Below are positions 34,294 to 43,564 of a stretch of DNA of 64,000 nucleotides, piece after piece (the first letter of the stretch is position 1; the number at the start of each line of letters is the position of its first letter). The stretch is from Pseudobdellovibrionaceae bacterium (GTDB lineage Bacteria > Bdellovibrionota > Bdellovibrionia > Bdellovibrionales > Bdellovibrionaceae). The position numbers and the translations under genes are program-made. Where the stretch lies: positions 868,001 to 932,000 of the forward strand of contig JADJYV010000013.1 of the NCBI GenBank assembly GCA_016719575.1. Direction: 5' to 3'. The notes beneath the pieces were generated by a model that was not told the DNA's origin, ran no database searches, and saw only the letters and a list, made by a program, of their open reading frames with translations.

Positions 34294-34791
34294 ATGAAAA
34301 AAATCTTATTAACAATAGCTCTGGTTCTCGGCGCTGCTCAAGCTCAAGCCTTCACGGCTCCCGCATGGATGTGCAAATTGGACTTTGCAGGCACAGTAAA
34401 AGGCTTCAAAGTCATCGTTGGTACTTTTAAGTTTGAAGGCCAAGGGGACCTTGATTGCATTTCTGCAACAGGTCAAAAGGCGCATTACCCTGTGACGGTC
34501 CAAATGAATGCAGCTCCTCTTTCACCACAAATTAGTCTCGGCAAATTGAAATTAAATGGAATGGCAGCGGACATCGCCTTGGGAAGTCAAAATCCTGAAG
34601 ACATTCTTGGCAACTACTACATTGCTCAAGGGCAAGCAGCAATTCTTGGCGGTGTTGGTGTGATCACGGCTGTGCGAGCAGATCTTCCAGAACTTGCCTT
34701 GAAAGTCTCTCTACAATTTGCACGCGGCTTCGGTATCAATCTTGGCCTGAACAAAATGACTATCGCATTGGACGAATCTCGCAAGAACTAG
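34294..34791 (+). CDS. Small secreted protein of unknown function
   Basis: A 165-residue protein with a signal peptide (MKKILLTIALVLGAAQAQA then FTAPA) and a beta-rich mature part with two Cys (APAWMCKLDF and GDLDCISAT). TGAGGAGGTAAAA immediately before the ATG is a strong ribosome site, suggesting high expression. It is a single gene closed by an intrinsic terminator 32 bp later. No family recognised. Confidence 0.7.
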   Translation: MKKILLTIALVLGAAQAQAFTAPAWMCKLDFAGTVKGFKVIVGTFKFEGQGDLDCISATGQKAHYPVTVQMNAAPLSPQISLGKLKLNGMAADIALGSQNPEDILGNYYIAQGQAAILGGVGVITAVRADLPELALKVSLQFARGFGINLGLNKMTIALDESRKN

Positions 34792-34823
34792 AAAGAAATC
34801 TCAAGTTGCTTGGACTTTCTTGA

Positions 34824-34856
34824 ACAGAGCGCTCTTTAGAAAGCGCTCTGTTTTTT
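34824..34856 (+). terminator. Intrinsic terminator
   Basis: ACAGAGCGCT pairs with AGCGCTCTGT over 10 bp around an 8-base loop and is followed by a T-run, 32 bp past the stop of the secreted-protein gene. Confidence 0.88.
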
Positions 34857-34875
34857 AGGCGAGCGCACTAGGTAA

Positions 34876-36416
34876 CTACTTAAGGCGCAATAACACCGGG
34901 TCCATTGGGTATTTTTGCAAGGCCTTTTGTAAAAACTCCTTCAACTCCTGTTCACGCCCCTGACGAGAAAGCACGATGGCCATTGCACGCTGAGATTTAA
35001 CATCAGGATCCATGAGCGATATTTTGAAACATTCTTCGGCTTTCTTGTAATCTTGAAGCTCTAAGTAGGCAGCACCAAGGTTGCGCCAGCCCACGAGCCA
35101 CTCTCGCGATCCACGCGGTGAAGCTGCAATGGTTTTTTCAAAATAAGGTATGGCTTGCGCAAATTGCCGAGCCTCAAGCAATTTTAGACCCACATTATTG
35201 TTCAGATAAAAAGACTCTGAGTCTTGTAGTAAATCCGCCTGATAAAGCGACAAGGGAGTTTCCCAAACCTGCATGCGGGCAAAGGTCTGAAATGACAAAG
35301 CCACCAAAATTATCCCCAAACTGACACTCTTTAATTTTACATTCGAAACGAAAATCGAATCTAGAAACAAAAACAAGAGCCCCATCAAACCAATAATTGA
35401 AAAGTAAAACCAACGATCTGAAACGGTTCCATCAAGAGGAATAAGATGGCTATGTAGACCCATCCCCAATAGAAGCCACAAAAAGAAAAAGAAAAGATCC
35501 TTCCGTGGCCATTTTATCAACCAAAAAACGCCCCCGCCAAAAATAACAAAGGACCCTAACAAAGGACCCCAAAATTTTGCCAGCGTCATCTGATTGACAA
35601 CCCAATCTTGAGTCAAAGACGGCTTTTTGATCAAAAAGAAAACTTCAAAATAATGCAGCAAAACCTTTGGCAACGTTAAAAGTCGAGTTGCTAAATCTGC
35701 ACGACTAATTTGCATATTGTGACCGCGAAATACCTGCAGCCCAGCCACTCCCAGGCGCAAGCTGAGGTAGACGGCTAAGGAGACACCAACTGCGCCAAGA
35801 GCAAATTTAATCCGCTCTTTATTGAATAGGAAACAATAAAGACACCCAACTCCAAGATACAAAACTCCAGTCTCTTTGCTGAGAAGGCTTAATAGAAAAA
35901 AGAACCCCGCCCACTTATAATAATCTGTCGCTGCCAGCAGCAAAAGACCGCTGAGCCCAAAAAAAGTATAAAGGGGCTCTTGCAAGTCAGCGATCATCAG
36001 AACAGCTTCAGAGTTGATCGGGTGAGCTAGAAAAAAGGCCCCGGCAAAAAAAGCCCATAAATTCTTATTGCTAGAAAAAACTTCTGAAACAACACAAAGA
36101 CCAAGAAAGAATTCAGTATATGTACCATTAATTGAAAAACGTGAAATACGACAGGGCTGCCTCCCCCGCCATTCCAAAGAAGATTGTAAAATATCATCAT
36201 GACCGGTTTATAGTAAACTCCGCCAACACTTTCTGTTCCATCAACTCTGGCCATCGTGGAATTGGTAAAGTTTAAAAATATCTGCGAGAGGCCCTGAACC
36301 TGGGGATTGCTTAAGATCTGAAATTCATCGTCAAGTATAAATCCGTAGTGAAAAGAAGAGGCATAGAGCCCAAAGCCCAAAAGTGCGTATGCGAGAAAAG
36401 TCATCCAACGGTTCAT
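34876..36416 (-). pseudogene. TMTC-like membrane glycosyltransferase-type protein with C-terminal TPRs, frameshifted
   Basis: Two overlapping frames (36416-36027 and 36177-34876) join into one protein if one base is added in the A6 run at 36075-36080 (T6 on the coding strand). Then FVLFQKFF continues as SSNKNLWAFF. The joined protein of about 510 residues begins with a membrane helix and the GT-C-like acidic motif FILDDEFQILSNP. It has many membrane helices, including FFLAHPINSEAVLMIADLQE, and ends in TPRs (about the last 110 residues). This is the layout of TMTC/DUF1736-type proteins, which transfer sugars from lipid carriers. The shift could be a true mutation, slippage-based switching or a sequencing error. 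The downstream part has no good start of its own. Confidence 0.75.
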
Positions 36417-36555
36417 GAAATCATTGTGCTTCAGAAACTTCTGTAATATTAGGATTTTGACTCCATGACCCGCGGCATAAAGCGGTGCAATTGGAACTCG
36501 ACGAGAATAGAACCAGTGAGGTGTCTTTGAAAAACAATGAAGGGAGCTTCTCTAC

Positions 36556-38145
36556 ATGGCAACTGATGTAAAATTACCAGAACTTGGCGAAGGCGTTACA
36601 GAAGGTGAATTGGTTAAATGGCTGGTAAAACCAGGTGACACCGTGAAAACGGATCAACCTATCGCTGAAGTTATGACCGACAAGGCCACGGTTGAAGTTC
36701 CGACTCCTCTTTCAGGCACTGTCAAAGAACTCAAGTTCAAACCGGGACAAGTTGTTAAAGTAGATTCCATTTTGATCACGCTTGATTCCATGAGCGGTGG
36801 GGCCATAGCAAAACCAGCAACTCCACCGGTCGCTCCACCAAAACCAACGCCAGGGGCTACAGCAACAACACCGAGTGGGCAGGCCACCTCCGTAAAACTC
36901 CCAGAACTTGGTGAAGGCGTCACTGAGGGTGAGCTGGTCAAGTGGTTGGTAAAACCAGGTGATACGATAAAGACGGATCAACCTATCGCTGAAGTTATGA
37001 CCGACAAGGCCACGGTTGAAGTTCCGACTCCTCTTTCAGGCACTGTCAAAGAACTTAAATTTAAAGCGGGAGATGTTGTAAAAGTCGATAATACCTTGTT
37101 GATACTTGAGGGCACGACAGCGCCCGTGTCGGTGGCTCCAGCAAAAACCGCCGCAGCACAGATGACGGTTGCCACACCCATGGCAAAAATTCATCCACCG
37201 GTTGCCGAGGCGCGGGTTCTTGCAACTCCTGCGACTCGCCGCTTGGCTCGCGAGTTGGGCGTCGATCTCAACATGCTTGATGGCTCTGGCCTTGCCGGGA
37301 GAGTCACCCGCGATGACGTCATTAGCGCAAAGGGTGGAGCCTCGAGTATGGGGGCCGGAGCTACCCGCGCTGGAGCAGCTGTTCCAGCAGCCATTGCTCC
37401 GTCTGCAAACATTCCTCGTCCGGCCTACCAAGGAACCGGTGGAACAGAAGAGCGTGTTCCAATGATCGGCATTCGCCGTAAAATTGCAGAAAACATGCAA
37501 AAATCCAAAGCTATTATTCCGCATTTCACGTTGATGGATGAAGCCAATGTCACCGAGCTTGTGAATCTGCGCGAATCCCTCAAAGACTATGCAGAAAAAA
37601 ATGGAACAAAGATCACATACCTTCCGATTGTAATGAAGGCTTTGATAGCAACGATTCGCGAATTTCCTACTTTCAATGCTTCTATTGATGATGCCGCTTC
37701 TGAAATCGTTTACAAAAAATACTTCAATATTGGCTTTGCGGCTGATACTCCCAACGGACTGGTTGTTCCGGTTATTAAAAATGCGGATCAAAAGACCATC
37801 ACAGAATTATCAAAGGAAATCCTTGATCTGTCGAAACGAGCTCGCGACGGAAAGCTTAAAACCGAAGAGATGAAAGGGGCCTGCATCACAATTACAAACA
37901 TCGGATCCATCGGTGGAACCTATGCAACTCCGGTGATCAACCACCCCGAAGTTGCAATCATTGGTATGTATAAAATCGACGACAAGCCCGTCATTAAAAA
38001 CGGCCAGCTTGCTGCGATCAAAGTTATGAATTACACGGTGACTGCAGATCACCGCCTGATTGACGGCGCCGTCGCCGCGAAATTCTTAAAATCATTTATC
38101 GAACGAATTGAAAATCCTGGCCGTCTTATGATGGACATGATTTAG
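36556..38145 (+). CDS. Dihydrolipoamide acyltransferase (E2) with two lipoyl domains
   Basis: The core of a 2-oxoacid dehydrogenase complex. The 529 residues comprise lipoyl domain 1 (about 1-76, lipoyl Lys in VMTDKATVEV), an Ala/Pro linker, and a nearly identical lipoyl domain 2 (about 113-188). A peripheral-subunit-binding domain (about 220-255, ATRRLARELGVDLNMLDGSG) and the catalytic domain (about 295-529) with the active-site motif DHRLIDGA follow. It is 9 bp before lpd (E3). No E1 gene is adjacent, so whether it serves pyruvate, branched-chain or another oxoacid cannot be decided. The GEGVTEGELVKWLV-type lipoyl start is common in pyruvate and branched-chain E2s. Confidence 0.92.
   Translation: MATDVKLPELGEGVTEGELVKWLVKPGDTVKTDQPIAEVMTDKATVEVPTPLSGTVKELKFKPGQVVKVDSILITLDSMSGGAIAKPATPPVAPPKPTPGATATTPSGQATSVKLPELGEGVTEGELVKWLVKPGDTIKTDQPIAEVMTDKATVEVPTPLSGTVKELKFKAGDVVKVDNTLLILEGTTAPVSVAPAKTAAAQMTVATPMAKIHPPVAEARVLATPATRRLARELGVDLNMLDGSGLAGRVTRDDVISAKGGASSMGAGATRAGAAVPAAIAPSANIPRPAYQGTGGTEERVPMIGIRRKIAENMQKSKAIIPHFTLMDEANVTELVNLRESLKDYAEKNGTKITYLPIVMKALIATIREFPTFNASIDDAASEIVYKKYFNIGFAADTPNGLVVPVIKNADQKTITELSKEILDLSKRARDGKLKTEEMKGACITITNIGSIGGTYATPVINHPEVAIIGMYKIDDKPVIKNGQLAAIKVMNYTVTADHRLIDGAVAAKFLKSFIERIENPGRLMMDMI
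36649..37055 (+). repeat. Duplicated lipoyl-domain segment (two identical 83-bp blocks)
   Basis: Bases 36649-36731 and 36973-37055 are identical, including third codon positions. The flanking parts of the same two lipoyl domains differ at many silent sites. The blocks are 324 bp (108 codons) apart and in frame. Recent gene conversion between the domains is the simplest reading. Confidence 0.85.
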
Positions 38146-38154
38146 GAGAAAGTT

Positions 38155-39597
38155 ATGCAGAGTTTTGACATTGTAGTTATAGGCGCTGGACCTGGTGGAT
38201 ATGTGGCGGCCATACGAGCCGCTCAGTTAGGATTCAAGACGGCGGTCATCGAAAGAGAATACTTAGGTGGAGTTTGCTTGAATGTGGGCTGTATTCCATC
38301 CAAGGCGATGATTACAGCTACCCATTTACTTCATAAAGCCCAACATAACTTCAAAGAAATGGGCTTAAATATAAAAGGTGGTATTGACGTTGACATGAAA
38401 CAACTTGCCAAGTGGAAACAATCGGTTTGCGACAAAATGGCGAGTGGCGTAGGAACATTGCTAAAGGGCAATGCCGTCACGGTCCTCCGCGGAGAAGCCG
38501 AGTTTAAAACTTCGAAGGAAATATCGGTCAAAGCCTCGACTGGCACAGAAACTGTTCAAGCTAAATATTTTATTGTTGCAACAGGCTCTCGCCCGATCGA
38601 AATTCCTGGTTTCAAATTTGATGAAAAAGACATTGTTTCATCGACTGGAGCCCTTGCATTTACAGAAATTCCAAAACGCGTTGTCACTATTGGCGGCGGG
38701 TATATCGGCCTTGAAATTTCGTCCTACCTCAGAAAACTTGGCTGCGAAGTCATTGTGGTTGAAGCTCAGAACTCCTTGCTTGCAGGTGTTGTTGACCCTG
38801 AGTGCGCTCAAGTCGTGGCTCGCAAGCTAGAAAAGTCCGGAGTCAAAGTTATGTATGGGGCAAAGGCCAAAGCACAAAAGAAGGCCAATGACAGCTACGA
38901 AGTCACTGTTGAAGTGAATGGCAAAGAAGAGGTCCTTAAAGCTGACAAAATCCTCGTAACCGTGGGACGTCGTCCAAATGGAGACCAAACCAACCTCAAA
39001 GCTGCTGGTATTTCAACAGATGACCGAGGCTTTATCAAAGTCGATGCTCAACGCCGCACCAACGTAGCAAACATCTTCGCTATCGGTGATATCGTTGGCC
39101 AGCCGATGTTAGCTCACAAAGCTTCTTATGAAGGAGTCCTCGTCGCCGAAGTCATTAAAGGACAAAACCGTGTCTATGATGCTAAAACAGTACCCGCAGT
39201 CGTCTTTACGGATCCAGAAATTGCAGCCGCAGGAATGACTGAGGCCGAAGCGAAAGCCAAAGGATATACAGATCTCAAAATTGCGAAATTTCCGTTTGCA
39301 GCTAATGGACGAGCCGTAAGTATGATGGAGACGGATGGGTTCGTAAAAATGATTGCTGATGCCAAAACACATGTCATTCTTGGTATTCACATCGTCGGAC
39401 CTGAGGCATCTAATTTAATTTCAGAAGCCGCTCTGGCTATTGAAATGGGAGCCAGAATCGAGGACATCGCACTGACCATTCACCCTCACCCCACATTGGG
39501 TGAGACCATGATGGAGGCAGCAGAGGCGACCCTCGGCCACGCAATTCACATTATTCAAAAGCCATTAACTGGAGCAAGTAAGGCCGCACATTTATAA
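38155..39597 (+). CDS. lpd: Dihydrolipoamide dehydrogenase (E3)
   Basis: It re-oxidises the lipoyl groups of E2 and passes electrons to NAD. The 480-residue flavoprotein has the FAD fold VVIGAGPGGYVAAIRAAQLG, the redox disulfide GGVCLNVGCIPSK, the NAD fold VTIGGGYIGLEISS, the second FAD contact NIFAIGDIVGQPMLAHKA and the catalytic HPHPTLGE at the dimer interface. It is co-transcribed with the E2 gene, 9 bp upstream. A terminator follows at once. Confidence 0.96.
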   Translation: MQSFDIVVIGAGPGGYVAAIRAAQLGFKTAVIEREYLGGVCLNVGCIPSKAMITATHLLHKAQHNFKEMGLNIKGGIDVDMKQLAKWKQSVCDKMASGVGTLLKGNAVTVLRGEAEFKTSKEISVKASTGTETVQAKYFIVATGSRPIEIPGFKFDEKDIVSSTGALAFTEIPKRVVTIGGGYIGLEISSYLRKLGCEVIVVEAQNSLLAGVVDPECAQVVARKLEKSGVKVMYGAKAKAQKKANDSYEVTVEVNGKEEVLKADKILVTVGRRPNGDQTNLKAAGISTDDRGFIKVDAQRRTNVANIFAIGDIVGQPMLAHKASYEGVLVAEVIKGQNRVYDAKTVPAVVFTDPEIAAAGMTEAEAKAKGYTDLKIAKFPFAANGRAVSMMETDGFVKMIADAKTHVILGIHIVGPEASNLISEAALAIEMGARIEDIALTIHPHPTLGETMMEAAEATLGHAIHIIQKPLTGASKAAHL

Positions 39598-39600
39598 TAA

Positions 39601-39633
39601 AAGAAGCCGAGAGAAATCCCGGCTTCTTTTCTT
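39601..39633. terminator. Bidirectional intrinsic terminator
   Basis: AAAGAAGCCG and CGGCTTCTTT form a 10-bp stem around a 10-base loop, followed by a T-rich run on the plus strand and a shorter U-run on the minus strand. It lies between the convergent lpd gene and the 736-residue secreted protein gene. Confidence 0.85.
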
Positions 39634-41829
39634 TTACTTCATTTGAGTTGAGGCTGTGTCAGCACAAACCATCGACTGCATCACCTTGTCGAGATACAGA
39701 GCCCAGTCGCGAGTGCTTTCTTTGACCAATTTGTCTTTCATTTTTGCAACCAAAGACAATGAGGCGCCCATGTCTCCACCACTCACAGCTGTGTATCCGC
39801 GGCAGGTGTTGACCAGTTCACGGTCTTCTGAACGATTGTCGTAAATATAAGGCTCAATCATACCGCAAAATGAATCCATCGCGGCCAAATGGTCAACCGC
39901 CGTCACCCAACGATTCCAAACGTCTTGCATCTCGCGGCAAGTATCAGTGTGATCACGAGTACCAAGTGGTAAATTATCAAGGGTGAATGCTCTCAACTGA
40001 AAGGCGTCCTCTTTGTCTTTCGCTTTCGCTTTCTTTTCTGGAAATGCCCAGAACGAAGGTTGGATTTCAGCCTTTCCACTCTTAGTCATATTGTATGCAC
40101 GAGAGCGAAGATTTTCGAGGCCTTGTTGAAATTTAGAAACGTCCGCCTGATGAAGACCGCGTACATAATTGAACCACGCGCTGACTGGCGAGCGAATTCC
40201 CAAAGAACGGGGAGCAAGCAAGGCCCTGCGAAGCCGATCCATCTCAGAATCAATTTCTGACTGAGCGATTTTTGTAGCATGACTTCTCAAATTCTCAAGG
40301 GAGCCCGCAACTCTTTCTGCCTGAACTTGTTTGCTTGAAAGGTTTTTCAATGGCTGCTTTAACAAACCGTAATCATTACTGCCTTTTGCTTGCTTCTCAA
40401 TATCTGCCTGTGCCACCTTAACCAATTGCTTAGACAACGAGCCGGACTTATCCACAGTTTCAATAAAAGACTTTGTTACTCTAGTGCAACCTCTAAAGTC
40501 AGTATTTACAGAATATTGCTTTTGGTTCAAAGATTGAAGACTCTTTATTGCAATATCAGCACTCGACTTTAAAGCCATAGCTTGAGCTACATTTGCTGAG
40601 CCATAGGCAGTCAGGGCTGTGTCTAGACTTCCCAACATATTGGAAACATAAGACGTACGATCATTTGCCAAGACGGCCATCTGAATTCCCAACTGACAAA
40701 TTTTTATATCATCTGAAGTGCTTTTCAAAAACTGTTTATCCAGCTCAAGCTGAATTTGCGCCTGTGCCAAACTATCTTTCATGCTAAGTGAAACCTGATC
40801 TAAATACTTTTTACGGTTCATGATGTTCTGTGTTGAAGATGAAACACCCTTAAGTTGAGAACTAAAGAGAGCTTGCGATGCCGAAATATCAGCGGTGATT
40901 TTCATGAGTTGCTCACTACGCGACTTGATCAAAAATTTGTACTTTTGATCCAAACGAATAAACTGACAAGTATTCTCGACGATGGCACGACGAACCTGAG
41001 CATCGTATACTTTAGAGGTATTTTCTTCAATAATTTTACTCATACTGCCAATTGCAGTTGTCACAATAGAACCCCCAACAATAAACGGTATAGCGGCAGT
41101 TCCTCCTGTCATTTGTGCCGCCATTAATGCATACGGTGTCAATCCATTCATAATGTCACTCAAAGAGCTCGCGATTTGCCCGCCATTCATTTGCTTGCGA
41201 CATTGTTCGTTCAATATATCCGTCTGAGCAAACGTCGTTGCTAGGTTATTAGCTGCACGAATCGCCTGATCAACATTATTAACAATGTCCGATGTGTTTT
41301 CGGTTTGAACCGTCTCCGGATTCTCGACAAAATTTCTTAGGCTTGTCACGACATCAGCAATCTTTTTGTTGCTATCTACGACACTTTTAACATCAACTTT
41401 AGAATTGCCGGAGCAGCTGGGTGAATTCACTGCCTGGTTAAGAGAATTTACAGCACTCATGATAGTTTCATAAGGAGCATTTTCGAATAAATTACATCGA
41501 AACTCTTCATCAACAGTTGCACGGCTCATGCTCTGCGGATCCTTTTTGGTCAACGGCAAACCTGTATTTCGAGCTGAGCCGTTGCCCAATCCAATACCGG
41601 TATTTGCCCCTTTATTGACATCCCCGGGAGGAGTATCAATAGGAAATAGCGATTTGACGATTTCAGGGTCGACGGTCGAACGCTCAATTGGCAGCAAACC
41701 AGTGTCCGAATTGTTTTTAGTGGACTTAGTAGAACCATTGTTTTGAGCGTACAGGGGTTGCGTTCCTAAAATGATTAAGACAGACAAAGCAATTCGGCCG
41801 CAACATACTGATATAAAGTCTAATTTCAT
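39634..41829 (-). CDS. Large secreted protein of unknown function
   Basis: About 731 residues from the ATG at 41829, chosen because GGGAGAA precedes it and a signal peptide starts there (MKLDFISVCCGRIALSVLII, cleavage near YAQ). The mature protein has an Asn/Ser/Gly-rich start, then mostly helical, Gln/Ser-rich sequence with likely coiled coils. A hydrophobic Ala/Gly stretch (about 240-275, PYALMAAQMTGGTAAIPFIV) could be membrane-active. Several Cys are spread through it. No family or catalytic motif is recognised. It is a single gene ending at a bidirectional terminator; an IS element lies 140 bp upstream. Confidence 0.7.
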   Translation of the reverse strand: MKLDFISVCCGRIALSVLIILGTQPLYAQNNGSTKSTKNNSDTGLLPIERSTVDPEIVKSLFPIDTPPGDVNKGANTGIGLGNGSARNTGLPLTKKDPQSMSRATVDEEFRCNLFENAPYETIMSAVNSLNQAVNSPSCSGNSKVDVKSVVDSNKKIADVVTSLRNFVENPETVQTENTSDIVNNVDQAIRAANNLATTFAQTDILNEQCRKQMNGGQIASSLSDIMNGLTPYALMAAQMTGGTAAIPFIVGGSIVTTAIGSMSKIIEENTSKVYDAQVRRAIVENTCQFIRLDQKYKFLIKSRSEQLMKITADISASQALFSSQLKGVSSSTQNIMNRKKYLDQVSLSMKDSLAQAQIQLELDKQFLKSTSDDIKICQLGIQMAVLANDRTSYVSNMLGSLDTALTAYGSANVAQAMALKSSADIAIKSLQSLNQKQYSVNTDFRGCTRVTKSFIETVDKSGSLSKQLVKVAQADIEKQAKGSNDYGLLKQPLKNLSSKQVQAERVAGSLENLRSHATKIAQSEIDSEMDRLRRALLAPRSLGIRSPVSAWFNYVRGLHQADVSKFQQGLENLRSRAYNMTKSGKAEIQPSFWAFPEKKAKAKDKEDAFQLRAFTLDNLPLGTRDHTDTCREMQDVWNRWVTAVDHLAAMDSFCGMIEPYIYDNRSEDRELVNTCRGYTAVSGGDMGASLSLVAKMKDKLVKESTRDWALYLDKVMQSMVCADTASTQMK

Positions 41830-41960
41830 AAACAATTCTCCCAATATAAAATATTTCTCGAGGTCTTATTTGCAGTCTTAATGCCACGCCATAAATCATT
41901 ACAATCGCTTTCAATGTGGCACCTTTGTCTTAAGTTTAGACAGGGGCCCAAATATGTTCG

Positions 41961-41968
41961 AAATTTAG
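41961..41968. repeat. Target-site duplication, left of IS copy 1
   Basis: AAATTTAG here is repeated at 43427-43434 on the far side of the element. The match can be read as 9 bp (AAATTTAGG), but the base shared with the other copy's terminus makes 8 bp the safer call, the size usual for the ISL3 family. Confidence 0.85.
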
Positions 41969-43426
41969 GCCCTTTCCGGTTTTAAGCGGGGTTGGGCCAT
42001 TTGAAGAAGAATTCGTCAGTGTTTATAGATAGATGATTAAGATATCCACATCTCTGAAGTATCTTTCGCATAAAGCTTACTTCGTTGGTGTAGCCGTAGC
42101 CCATTCTTCGAAGGACTTTTATCTTATTGTTGAGTCCTTCAATAACGGCAGTGGTTAGTCTTGAAGTGATGTAGGCTTCAATATTTTTACGGTAGTTTCT
42201 GAGTGTTTTAGCAAACTTCAGAAAGGGCTCGTATCTTGTATTGCGGCAGAGTTGGTACCATCTAGCGAGGACTTTTCGAAATCCTGCCACAGTTTTTTCA
42301 TCTAAAGCTTTGTGAAAGTACTCAACCATCAACATTGAGCATTGGATTTCTTTATTGGCAAGCCTGAGTTTATCGATCAGCTTCATCTCGGATTTAGATA
42401 GGTCGGCATCGCGGGAAACTAGAACAAATCGACGATGTGGTTCAAGCATTCCTTCTTGAAATATGTCTTTACGTCCGCGTGCTTTTTTAAATTCAGCTTT
42501 GCGGACTTGGTCAAAGGCTTTGTTAATTTGCTGAGCCAGGTGGAATCTATCAATAACCACATCGGCATTGGGGCACTGTTTTTTAATGGCTGAGATGAAG
42601 GGCTCGTGCATGTCGACGGCGAACTTCTCAACGGCTAGTTTTTGCCCAGGAGAGAGAACAGTTAAAGCGGTGGTCAAGGCGGCAGAGTCCCTTCCCATAG
42701 AGTTAAAGAGGACTTTTCCTTTGCTTGGAGAAACAAGGTTGGTAACAAACTTTGGTGTATATCTTTTGGCAAAGAGTCCTTTGCGATCTTTATTTTTGAT
42801 GCTTCGAAAGTGAACCTCATCGGCACATAAATAGGAAACATCAATGTCTTTGGGTAAACGTAAAAACTGGAGCATGACCTCCATACGATGCTGATCGAGG
42901 TTCCACATGAGTTTAGAGTCAGATTTTAATATGCGACTGACGGCTTCACAGGTGATCTCTTCCATCAGGCGGCCAGCCACCTCTGCAAAGCCGCATGTCA
43001 TGCTCTCAAACTTTGGATGTAACCAATCAGCTCTAGCAACTGCTGTGCATTGGCAGTCTTCGCAATATCCCCGCATCTGCCAAAACTTAAGTAGCACCAC
43101 TTGGTAGACGCCAAGTGGCGGTGCCTTAACTTCTCGCAAAGCCCACTCTTTAACTGAAGAAAACTGTAGACCGCAGTGTGGGCAAAAACATTCTGAACGC
43201 TTTTGACGGACTTTGATCTCTAATCGAAGATCTTTTTTAAAACGCTTGATGTCTTCGATAATGACATCTTGAATACCTAAAAACTCGATGATAGCTCTTG
43301 AGAAGTCCATCCTTTGGTCTCCTAGTGTTGTGACTTTTTGTGGTAAAAAAATCAAAACATAGGTCCATAGGATGGACAATTTTTGTCGTAGCTACTCTGC
43401 ATCACCCCGGCTTAATCCGGTGAACC
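41969..43426 (-). mobile_element. ISL3-family insertion sequence, copy 1 (intact)
   Basis: A 1458-bp element bounded by an 8-bp direct repeat. The ends are imperfect inverted repeats sharing CCGG, TTAAGC and GGGG in order (left GCCCTTTCCGGTTTTAAGC; right, read inward, GGTTCACCGGATTAAGCC). It carries one transposase gene on the minus strand. A second copy in the same orientation begins 776 bp to the right. Boundaries were set by comparing the two copies and their flanks. Confidence 0.9.
41982..43310 (-). CDS. ISL3-family transposase
   Basis: About 442 residues from the ATG at 43310 (MDFSRAIIEFLGIQDV), preceded by GGAG. The N-terminus has zinc-ribbon pairs (CFCPHCG and YCEDCQC). The DDE domain shows ADEVHFRS, VIDRFHLAQQ and the final IEGLNNKIKVLRRMGYGY, the ISL3 (IS204/IS1001/IS1165) pattern. 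The frame is complete and all motifs are present, so it may be active. A longer frame up to 43379 is unlikely to be used. An 8-bp-arm hairpin (43097-43118) lies inside the coding region. Confidence 0.93.
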   Translation of the reverse strand: MDFSRAIIEFLGIQDVIIEDIKRFKKDLRLEIKVRQKRSECFCPHCGLQFSSVKEWALREVKAPPLGVYQVVLLKFWQMRGYCEDCQCTAVARADWLHPKFESMTCGFAEVAGRLMEEITCEAVSRILKSDSKLMWNLDQHRMEVMLQFLRLPKDIDVSYLCADEVHFRSIKNKDRKGLFAKRYTPKFVTNLVSPSKGKVLFNSMGRDSAALTTALTVLSPGQKLAVEKFAVDMHEPFISAIKKQCPNADVVIDRFHLAQQINKAFDQVRKAEFKKARGRKDIFQEGMLEPHRRFVLVSRDADLSKSEMKLIDKLRLANKEIQCSMLMVEYFHKALDEKTVAGFRKVLARWYQLCRNTRYEPFLKFAKTLRNYRKNIEAYITSRLTTAVIEGLNNKIKVLRRMGYGYTNEVSFMRKILQRCGYLNHLSINTDEFFFKWPNPA

Positions 43427-43434
43427 AAATTTAG
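43427..43434. repeat. Target-site duplication, right of IS copy 1
   Basis: AAATTTAG, identical to 41961-41968. Confidence 0.85.
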
Positions 43435-43458
43435 GGGGCCTCTCCGCCATTTTAAGAC

Positions 43459-43501
43459 GTTTTAAGCGGGGTTGAGTCATTTGCAGAAGAATTCGTCAGC
43501 G
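43459..43501 (-). mobile_element. Relic of the end of a third, related ISL3 element
   Basis: These 43 bp match the left end of the intact copy (41978-42020 region) at 39 positions. They start at GTTTTAAGCGGGGTTG and end inside what were the last transposase codons; similarity stops sharply after GTCAGCG. The element is too diverged to derive from the two intact-length copies by recent loss, so it records an older insertion at this place. Confidence 0.75.
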
Positions 43502-43564
43502 AAGATTACCATACCTATTCGCAGAGGAGCTCAAGCTTCACCCATTAAATTGCTGTCAGCCTTC

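Noticed and set aside
36654..37181. Pair of near-identical antisense frames across the two lipoyl domains
   Set aside because: They are shadows of the duplicated lipoyl sequence on the opposite strand, with no ribosome site and no independent coding signal.
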